In this document: piece by piece, positions 57,864 through 64,000 of the stretch
Layout of the letters: each line of letters begins with the position of its first letter
How positions within the stretch are numbered: the first letter of the stretch is position 1
Assembly (NCBI RefSeq): GCF_017854565.1
Contig: NZ_JAFMHJ010000001.1
Coordinates: 179,401-243,400, forward strand
Length of the DNA stretch: 64,000 bases
Direction: 5' to 3'
DNA from: Yoonia sp.
GTDB lineage: Bacteria; Pseudomonadota; Alphaproteobacteria; Rhodobacterales; Rhodobacteraceae
The notes under the pieces: model-generated
What the model saw: the letters and a program-made list of their open reading frames with translations, nothing else
Told to the model about the DNA's origin: nothing
The model's database searches: none
Program-made: the position numbers and the translations under genes

Positions 57864-59464
57864 CCCTATTGACGATCAGGGACCTGTCGGTGGCGATCAA
57901 CGGCACGACCATTCTGCATGATGTGAACCTGACCATGCAGCCCGGCAAGGTGGCAGCCATCACCGGCGAAAGCGGCTCTGGCAAATCCATGACGGCCCTT
58001 GCCGTCATGGGCCTGTTGCCACGGGGTGCGGTCGCAACGGGCCAGATCATGCTGGACGGCACCGATATTTTGCAAACCTCGGAACCCGCGCTGTGCAAAA
58101 TGCGTGGCAACACGATGGGGATGGTGTTCCAGGAACCGATGACCGCGCTCAATCCCGTCCAGACCATCGGTGATCAGGTCGCCGAAACCATCCTGATCCA
58201 CGAAAACACGTCAAAGACAGCGGCCCACAGACGCGCGGCCGCCATGCTGGAACGCGTCGGCCTTCCCAATGATCGCTTTCCGCTGTCGCGCTATCCGCAC
58301 GAACTGTCCGGTGGGCAGCGTCAGCGCGTCGTCATCGCCATGGCCATCGCGTTGCGGCCCAAACTGCTGATCGCGGATGAACCGACAACTGCGCTTGATG
58401 TGACCACGCAGGCGCGCATCCTTGATCTGCTGCGCGACCTTGTGCGCGAATTCGATATGGGGCTGCTGCTGATCACCCACGACCTTGCCGTCGTCAGCGA
58501 CATCGCCGATCAGGTCGCCGTCATGCAAAAGGGCCGCGTCGTCGAAGCCGCCCCAACCCGGCAACTGCTGACCGATATGCGGCACCCCTACACCAAGGCG
58601 CTGTTCGCCGCATCGACCCACACCGTATATTTGCCTGTACGTACAGCGTCTGTACCGCTTCTGTACGCGAAAAATATCGTCCGGGATTACCCTTTGCCGC
58701 GCAAGCAATTGCGCGGTCCCCGGCCCCATTTCCGCGCTTTGGATCACGTCAGCTTTTCCATCGACCACGGCGAACGTGTCGGGCTTGTCGGCGAAAGCGG
58801 ATGCGGAAAATCGACCCTGACACGGGCCATTTTGGGGTTGGAGGATGTGCAAGGCGGGCAAATCACGCTTGGCGGCGAACCCGTTTTCACCGGCAAAAAG
58901 CCGAACCTGACCGTGCGCCGCAAAATGCAGGTGGTGTTTCAGGACCCATACGGCAGCTTCAACCCCCGGCACCGGGTTGACCGCCTGATCACCGAACCCT
59001 TTCACCTGCTGGAAACCCCGCCCACCGGCATGGCCCGCGAGGTCGAAATTTCCAAAGCATTACAAGATGTTGGCCTGTCGCAATCGGATGCCAAAAAGTA
59101 CATCCACGAATTTTCAGGCGGCCAAAGGCAACGCATCGCCATCGCCCGCGCGCTGATCATCGCGCCCGAACTGATCATCTTTGACGAGGCCGTCTCCGCC
59201 CTCGACGTCTCCGTCCGCGCCCAAGTCCTGGACCTGATCGCCGCCCTGTGCCGCAAGCGCCCGCTGTCGTATCTTTTCATCAGTCACGATCTGTCTGTGG
59301 TGCGATCAATCACTGACCGCGTGATCGTGATGCAGGCAGGGAAAATCGTAGAACAAGGCGAAACAGAGACTGTTTTTACGAATCCGCAACACCCCTACAC
59401 ACAAGCACTTCTGGCCGCCGCGCCACAATTGCCGGAGCTGAAACATGCCACTGAAATCGTTTAA
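57860..59464 (+). CDS. Fused dipeptide-type ABC transporter ATPase (DppD-DppF)
   Basis: 534 residues holding two complete ABC domains. Domain 1 has Walker A GESGSGKS at 36-43 and LSGGQRQRVVIAMAI near 150. Domain 2 has GESGCGKSTL (about 310), FSGGQRQRIAIARAL and FDEAVSALDVS. A short linker rich in Val/Leu, without the long oligopeptide tail, joins them. Drives uptake through the two permeases. It overlaps the aldehyde dehydrogenase gene by 20 nt. Confidence 0.93.
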   Translation: MTLLTIRDLSVAINGTTILHDVNLTMQPGKVAAITGESGSGKSMTALAVMGLLPRGAVATGQIMLDGTDILQTSEPALCKMRGNTMGMVFQEPMTALNPVQTIGDQVAETILIHENTSKTAAHRRAAAMLERVGLPNDRFPLSRYPHELSGGQRQRVVIAMAIALRPKLLIADEPTTALDVTTQARILDLLRDLVREFDMGLLLITHDLAVVSDIADQVAVMQKGRVVEAAPTRQLLTDMRHPYTKALFAASTHTVYLPVRTASVPLLYAKNIVRDYPLPRKQLRGPRPHFRALDHVSFSIDHGERVGLVGESGCGKSTLTRAILGLEDVQGGQITLGGEPVFTGKKPNLTVRRKMQVVFQDPYGSFNPRHRVDRLITEPFHLLETPPTGMAREVEISKALQDVGLSQSDAKKYIHEFSGGQRQRIAIARALIIAPELIIFDEAVSALDVSVRAQVLDLIAALCRKRPLSYLFISHDLSVVRSITDRVIVMQAGKIVEQGETETVFTNPQHPYTQALLAAAPQLPELKHATEIV

Positions 59465-60887
59465 TATACCGCCAGCACATAACCTGATCGGGGGCACTTG
59501 GATTCGCGGCAAGGCCCCGATCCAAGTCACGGACCCGTCGACTGGCGCATTGATCACGACAATCGCCCGTGGGACGCCGGATGATATCGACGCCGCCGCG
59601 CGGGCCGCGCAATCCGCCCGCAACGGCACATGGGGCCGCATGACCGCGACAGAACGCGGACGCATTCTGACCAGGATCGGCACCTTGGTGCTGGCCCATG
59701 CCGAAACCCTTGCCGCGATTGAGGCAGCGGACGTCGGCAAACCCCTGACGCAAGCCCGCGCTGATGTCACATCGCTCGCCCGTTATATGGAGTTCTACGG
59801 TGGGGCTGCCGATAAAATTACCGGCGAAACAATACCTTATCTCGACGGCTACACCGTCTATACCCTGCGCGAACCCCATGGGGTGACAGGACATATCATC
59901 CCGTGGAATTATCCGATGCAAATCATCGGGCGGTCCATCGGAGCCGCGCTAGCCATGGGTAATGCCTGCGTCCTGAAACCCGCCGAAGAGGCATGCCTGA
60001 CCGCGCTGGCCTTTGCCGCCATCGCGCAAGAGGCAGGACTGCCGGACGGCGCGCTGAACGTCGTTACCGGGCTGGGCGATGAAGCGGGCGCAGCGCTGGC
60101 CGCACATCCGGGCATCCAGCACATATCCTTTACGGGATCTGTACGCACGGGTGCGCTGATTCAGGCGGCGGCCGCCAAGAACGTCATCCCTGTCACCCTT
60201 GAGCTGGGCGGCAAGTCCCCGCAGTTGGTTTTTAACGATGCTGACCTTGATCGCGCGGTGCCGTTTCTTGTGAATGCAGGCATCCAAAACGCGGGTCAAA
60301 CCTGTTCGGCGTCCAGCCGTATCCTTGTGCAGCGCGGCGTATATGACACGGTCCGCGACCGCATGGCAGACGCCTATCGCGCGCTGAAAGTTGGGCCGGC
60401 GATTGAAGATCTGAACATCGGACCGCTGATCTCGGCCCGGCAAAAGGACATCGTGCTGGGTTTTCTGGAGCAGGGCAATGACCTGACGATCGCGGCGCAA
60501 GGTCAGATCGTGACCGACGCTGCGGGGCATTACGTTGCGCCGACGCTGTTCGCAGATGTGCCGCCGGATCATCGCCTCGCGCAGGACGAAATATTTGGAC
60601 CCGTGCAGGTGATCATCCCGTTCGAAGACGAAGCCGACGCGCTACGCATTGCCAATGCGACAGACTTTGGCCTTGTGGCGTCCGTCTGGACCCGCGACGG
60701 CGGGCGGCAAATGCGGCTTGCGCGCGCGCTGCATGCAGGGCAGGTTTTCATCAATAACTACGGTGCAGGCGGCGGGGTCGAACTGCCGTTTGGTGGCGTC
60801 GGTAAATCGGGACATGGCCGGGAAAAGGGGTTTGAGGCGCTTTATGGTTTCTCAAACCTCAAAACCGTCGCCGCATGGCATGGGTGA
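59445..60887 (+). CDS. NAD(P)-dependent aldehyde dehydrogenase
   Basis: 480 residues. ALDH superfamily: LELGGKSPQLVF with the general-base Glu, catalytic Cys287 in NAGQTCSASSR, and the C-terminal INNYGAGGGVELPFGGVGKSG. The N-terminus overlaps the ATPase gene, indicating co-expression with the transporter, so the substrate is likely derived from the imported compound. Resembles betaine/gamma-aminobutyraldehyde-type ALDHs in general, but specificity cannot be read. Confidence 0.92.
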   Translation: MPLKSFNIPPAHNLIGGTWIRGKAPIQVTDPSTGALITTIARGTPDDIDAAARAAQSARNGTWGRMTATERGRILTRIGTLVLAHAETLAAIEAADVGKPLTQARADVTSLARYMEFYGGAADKITGETIPYLDGYTVYTLREPHGVTGHIIPWNYPMQIIGRSIGAALAMGNACVLKPAEEACLTALAFAAIAQEAGLPDGALNVVTGLGDEAGAALAAHPGIQHISFTGSVRTGALIQAAAAKNVIPVTLELGGKSPQLVFNDADLDRAVPFLVNAGIQNAGQTCSASSRILVQRGVYDTVRDRMADAYRALKVGPAIEDLNIGPLISARQKDIVLGFLEQGNDLTIAAQGQIVTDAAGHYVAPTLFADVPPDHRLAQDEIFGPVQVIIPFEDEADALRIANATDFGLVASVWTRDGGRQMRLARALHAGQVFINNYGAGGGVELPFGGVGKSGHGREKGFEALYGFSNLKTVAAWHG

Positions 60888-60891
60888 ACAT

Positions 60892-61632
60892 ATGAGACTT
60901 CAGGGGAAAACGGCAGTCGTGACTGGGGCCGGGTCCGGCTTTGGCGCAGGTATCGCGCGCAAATTCGCCGCAGAGGGGGCAAGGGTGATCGTCGCTGACA
61001 TCAATTCGGATGCCGCGTTTGAAATCGCCGGGCAGATAGGTGGGTTGGCTGTGCCCTGTGACGTCTCGGACGCCGTCTCGGTTCACAAACTGGCCAAGAG
61101 CGTCTTTCAATACGCGGGCCACCTTGATATTTTGGTCAACAACGCTGGGGTCACCCATTTGCCCTGCGCACTGGAAGACGTGTCCGAAGAGGACTTTGAC
61201 CGTATGTTCAACGTCAATATGAAATCCGTCTATCTGACGGCCCGCGCCTTTGTCCCGCACTTCAAGGAACGCAAGTCAGGGTCAATCCTGAACGTGGCTT
61301 CAACCGCCGGTGTGTCGCCGCGCCCGCAGTTGAACTGGTACAATGCGTCAAAGGGATGGATGATCACCGCGACCAAGACCATGGCCATCGAACTGGCGCC
61401 CCATGGCGTGCGCGTGAATGCGATTAATCCTGTGGCGGGTGAAACGCCGCTGCTCAAATCCTTTATGGGGGAAGACACGCCCGAAATGCGGGCCAAATTC
61501 CTGTCAACCATCCCCTTGGGCCGGTTTTCCACGCCCGAAGACATGGGCAACGCCGCCTGTTTCCTGTGCTCTGACGAGGCGAGCATGATCACCGGCGTCG
61601 CGATGGAGGTGGACGGTGGCCGATGCATTTAA
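60892..61632 (+). CDS. SDR-family oxidoreductase
   Basis: 246 residues. Classical short-chain dehydrogenase: cofactor motif TGAGSGFG at 11-18, NNAG, and catalytic Tyr150-x3-Lys154 in WYNASKG. The Asp in VIVADINS after the second strand suggests NAD preference. The start at 60892 is 4 nt after the ALDH stop; an upstream ATG lies in the ALDH gene. Probably acts before the ALDH (alcohol to carbonyl) on the same pathway. Confidence 0.92.
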   Translation: MRLQGKTAVVTGAGSGFGAGIARKFAAEGARVIVADINSDAAFEIAGQIGGLAVPCDVSDAVSVHKLAKSVFQYAGHLDILVNNAGVTHLPCALEDVSEEDFDRMFNVNMKSVYLTARAFVPHFKERKSGSILNVASTAGVSPRPQLNWYNASKGWMITATKTMAIELAPHGVRVNAINPVAGETPLLKSFMGEDTPEMRAKFLSTIPLGRFSTPEDMGNAACFLCSDEASMITGVAMEVDGGRCI

Positions 61633-61713
61633 CAAAAGTCCGGTTCGCAATAAAAGACTGATCATCTTCTCCTGCCTGCGACCAAAGCCAGCGGCAGCGA
61701 TCGGAGGGGCAGC

Positions 61714-62733
61714 ATGAACCGGACTTACGTACCCGGACCGCGCAATTTGATCACTGATGTTACGGGCTTGCGGGTGGGTAATGCGCAGGACGCCGCCCTG
61801 AAATCCGGCAGTACGGTATTGGTGGGCGACGCACCCTTCGTGGCCAGCGTGCATGTGATGGGCGGCGCGCCGGGGACCCGCGAAACGGATATGCTGGCGC
61901 CTGACAAAACCGTCACGGCAGTTGACGCATTGGTGCTGTCGGGCGGTTCCGCCTTTGGGCTGGATGCCTGTTCGGGGGTGACTGACGGGCTGCGTGCGAT
62001 CGGGCGGGGCTTTGCCATCGGGAATATGATGGTGCCGATCGTGCCCGGCGCGATCATTTTTGACCTGATCAATGGCGGCGACAAGGATTGGCACGAAAAC
62101 CCCTATCGGGCGCTGGGCCGCAACGCGCTCAATAACGCCGCTGAAATGTTCGACATCGGCAGCGTCGGGGCGGGAACGGGGGCAATGGCTGCAATGCAAA
62201 AGGGCGGGCTTGGGTCTGCCTCAATGGTGCTGCCGGACGGCACGACCGTGGGTGCGCTGGTTGCCGTGAACGCATTGGGCAGCGTCACGACACCGGGTGA
62301 TCGGCATTTCTGGGCCGCCCCATTTGAGATTGGCGATGAATTCGGCGGGCTTGGTCCCGATCCAGACAGCGGGCTGGTCAGGCCCCAACCCAGCCGCAAG
62401 GAAAAAGCCATGATGTTGCGGTCTGCCGAAGGGGCCAATACAACGATTGCCATCGTGGCGACCGACGCGCCTTTGACCAAAACGCAATGCCACCGAATGG
62501 CCGTAAGCGCCCACGACGGCATGGCCCGCGCCATTGTCCCCGCGCATACGCCGCTGGATGGGGATCTGGTGTTTGGGGTGTCAACCGGCACTGGCCCGCC
62601 GATTGATCATCACGCGCTGCGCGACATCGGGGCCGCCGCTGCGGTGTGCCTCAGCCGGGCGATCTGCCGCGCGGTGTACGAGGCGACACCCGCAGAGGGT
62701 GATATCATCCCAACCTATCGACAGATGATCTGA
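61714..62733 (+). CDS. P1-family peptidase (DmpA/beta-peptidyl aminopeptidase-like)
   Basis: 339 residues. N-terminal-nucleophile hydrolase family S58, which cleaves itself at a Gly-Ser/Thr bond and removes D- or beta-amino acids from peptides and amides. GPRNLITDVTGLRVGNAQD, ALVLSGGSAFGLDA and GSVGAGTGAMAAMQKGGLGSASM (likely self-cleavage zone) are visible. GGAGGG lies about 9 nt upstream. As the last gene after the transporter it may release amines or amino acids from the imported ligand. Confidence 0.88.
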   Translation: MNRTYVPGPRNLITDVTGLRVGNAQDAALKSGSTVLVGDAPFVASVHVMGGAPGTRETDMLAPDKTVTAVDALVLSGGSAFGLDACSGVTDGLRAIGRGFAIGNMMVPIVPGAIIFDLINGGDKDWHENPYRALGRNALNNAAEMFDIGSVGAGTGAMAAMQKGGLGSASMVLPDGTTVGALVAVNALGSVTTPGDRHFWAAPFEIGDEFGGLGPDPDSGLVRPQPSRKEKAMMLRSAEGANTTIAIVATDAPLTKTQCHRMAVSAHDGMARAIVPAHTPLDGDLVFGVSTGTGPPIDHHALRDIGAAAAVCLSRAICRAVYEATPAEGDIIPTYRQMI

Positions 62734-63049
62734 CCAGGACCTCACTGACGGCTCAGCAGAGCTTATGTGCGAACCGAGGCACCATTTCGAGGCGGCGGCG
62801 GCCGAGGTCAACTTGAGCGGCGGCAAAGCGCAGATAGCGAGCTTTGCAAAGCGCTCCGGTTGCTCTTACCTCAAGGCCTGAACATGCTGCACGGGGGCAG
62901 ATTCCGGCTCAGTGCAGAATGACACCCTAATCGATCGGGGGTGGAATGTTCAGGCCGCGCAACCCGTGCTGCGCGACCATGTATCAAGCCCTCATGGCAC
63001 CTGTTACCAGAAGTCCAAGCCATCCACTCCGAAATGCGATGTGGCTTGA
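62734..63049. other. Non-coding or decayed stretch
   Basis: No open frame has recognisable content, GC drops slightly and short frames are interrupted. It is probably debris between the P1-peptidase gene and the pseudogene remnant. Confidence 0.5.
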
Positions 63050-63374
63050 TCAAAAATGAGAGCCGACTGGTTCTGTGTGCGACATGACCGCTACGCTTGA
63101 CGCATCAGTGTCTTCGGCAACGGTAATGCCCGATGAAACAGCCGTTGCAACTGGATCAAGGTCTTGGAAGACGAAGTCGAGATCGCCTGCGTCATGGCCA
63201 GAGCCTTCGACTTGAACGCTGACCCGCAGTGTTGATCCGTCGACAAGTGCCAGCTGGTAGGATTGACCAATCGTGATCAGATAAACCGATCAACGCCTCA
63301 GCAGAGAGCGTGATATCGAAGGTTGCGGTGTAACCACCGCCCCAGCTCAGTAAAGACCTAATATCCAATGGCAA
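63050..63374 (-). pseudogene. Frameshifted remnant of an extracellular carbohydrate-binding-like protein
   Basis: On the minus strand SWGGGYTATFDITLSAEALIG is read in one frame and stops soon after. The continuation YQLALVDGSTLRVSVQVEG-SGHDAGDLDFVFQDLDP is in another frame and runs to a stop at 63050. The two parts look like consecutive beta strands of a carbohydrate-binding or calcium-dependent extracellular module broken by a frameshift near 63275. No start or signal peptide is found. Confidence 0.45.
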
Positions 63375-63673
63375 GTACTGGGCTAAACTCTAATGGTGTA
63401 ACTTTTGATTTTCTGTGCCTTTTGAACAAGTTCGCAAACCTTGGCAGTCAAACCACTTGTTTGGCGTTCGCCCTGCACTTTGCCGCCATTCAGGCAAAGC
63501 GCAGCATTGATCACTGTGGGCTCACACCCGGCATTCGCTGCGTTTGGTCTGAACAGCGGCTTTTGGGAAATCGTCGAAACTTTGCAAACTCCGCATCCTG
63601 CGCAAAGCCGGCGCTGGGACTGCCCGTGCCGCTCAGCCTTTCTGACGGAAACTGTCAGATGACCGCAGCCAGC
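63375..63673. other. Unassigned stretch before the IS fragments
   Basis: About 300 bases in which only unrecognised, Cys-rich short frames are present. It resembles decayed intergenic sequence next to mobile-element ends. I see no RNA gene or regulatory motif. Confidence 0.4.
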
Positions 63674-63857
63674 CCATTCTGTTGAAAAACGCGTTTTGAT
63701 GGACGGTCTGATTACTGATTCACTTTGTTCAGGTTTAGCGGAGGTGAACGGCGATAATGGGGCCGCGGCAAGACGCGCAGGGCGCGCTATTTTACGAGTT
63801 TTCGATCGAAAGGCATGTCCCGCAAGATCATTTACCCCCTCGGTTGACCGGTTCATA
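63674..63857 (+). mobile_element. 5' fragment of an IS5/IS1182-like transposase element, truncated
   Basis: A reading frame from ATG 63757 gives MGPRQDAQGALFYEFSIERH then VPQDHL, the typical N-terminus of IS1182-like transposases. The expected continuation SVDRFI appears only after a one-base frameshift near 63840, and similarity stops at about 63857. The upstream CATTCTGTTGAAAAACGCG at 63674 may be the element's end repeat. Only the first 30 or so codons survive. Confidence 0.55.
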
Positions 63858-64000
63858 CCAACCCGCGCACCCATGCGCTTGGGATCGGCGGCGATGGTCA
63901 TCACCGTCTCCGCCGAGGCTTTGAACAGCAGTCCATAGGCCGCCCGCTTGTTCCAATAGGCGATCTGCGCGATCTCGGCTGGTATCGTGAAGACGACGTG
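63854..64000 (-). pseudogene. IS91-family transposase internal fragment, at window edge
   Basis: Read from base 64000 on the minus strand, HVVFTIPAEIAQIAYWNKRA, then YGLLFKASAETVMTIAADPK, matches the conserved core of IS91-family (Y2) transposases. Similarity ends at ARVGM (63854), exactly where the IS1182-like fragment ends. The frame continues as unrelated sequence. Whether the rest of the gene is intact beyond the window cannot be seen. Confidence 0.7.

Noticed and set aside
1..64000. CRISPR arrays, rRNA or tRNA genes, phage modules
   Set aside because: No regularly spaced direct repeats, no cloverleaf-type sequences with a conserved T-loop, and no phage structural or integrase genes were noticed by eye. 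A covariance-model scan would be needed to exclude small RNAs.

Overview
The window is about 60% GC and gene-dense. It comes from the chromosome of an aerobic anoxygenic phototroph of the Roseobacter group (Rhodobacterales). The evidence is a Rhodobacter-type photosynthesis superoperon, alphaproteobacterial flagellar genes, PpsR-type TGT-N12-ACA operators, a RibH2-type lumazine synthase behind an FMN riboswitch, and many family members typical of Rhodobacteraceae. A PufX-like gene follows pufM and no pufC is seen there. To my knowledge this is a minority arrangement in the Roseobacter group, reported for Loktanella/Yoonia-like strains; that placement is inference.

Layout. 1-2875: arginine deiminase pathway arcA (5' end outside the window), arcB, arcC. 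2872-6581: a Mla-type lipid ABC transporter (permease with STAS domain, ATPase, MCE protein, auxiliary lipoprotein), translationally coupled to arcC. 6711-9297: an envelope trio (proline-rich membrane protein, periplasmic OmpA-like protein, Sel1-repeat protein). 9298-9997: no convincing gene. 9998-15840 (minus): flgI, flgL, flgK, flgE and motB, followed by a DUF6165 gene. 16595-20504: first photosynthesis block bchG-bch2-bchP-idi under three PpsR-like boxes. 20570-29557: general genes (ChaC, an ExbB/OmpA motor-like pair, ClpA, glyoxalase II, two methyltransferases).

29772-41833 (minus): second photosynthesis block, read as crtE-crtF-bchC-bchX-bchY-bchZ-pufQ-pufB-pufA-pufL-pufM-pufX-dxs. Most junctions overlap by 1-11 nt. 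RNA hairpins sit between pufQ and pufB, between pufA and pufL, and between pufX and dxs. PpsR-like boxes lie upstream of crtE and upstream of bchC. crtD-crtC diverge from crtE. Together these blocks supply isoprenoid precursors (dxs, idi, crtE), the spheroidene-pathway steps CrtC/D/F, bacteriochlorophyll a steps (BchX/Y/Z, BchC, BchG, BchP) and the LH1-RC proteins. crtA, crtI, crtB, the Mg-chelatase genes and bchF/N/B/H/L/M are not here, so the cluster is split.

44401-48606 (minus): a ynjF-ynjB-ynjC-ynjD-like set, an uptake ABC transporter with a CDP-alcohol phosphatidyltransferase. 48703-53737: HyuA-like hydantoinase/oxoprolinase and a divergent M20 deacylase, then panB-panC. 53873-62733: a dipeptide-type ABC transporter with aldehyde dehydrogenase, SDR and P1-family peptidase genes. 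Its binding-protein gene is separated from the permeases by an antisense ribH2 with an FMN riboswitch. 62734-64000: decayed sequence with a carbohydrate-binding-like pseudogene remnant and two abutting transposase fragments.

No rRNA, tRNA or CRISPR array was seen. I found no clearly new system. The items I rate highest are the split photosynthesis cluster with its operator arrays, the missing conventional crtC start, the riboswitch-controlled ribH2 inside an ABC operon, and the uncharacterised ExbB/OmpA coiled-coil pair.
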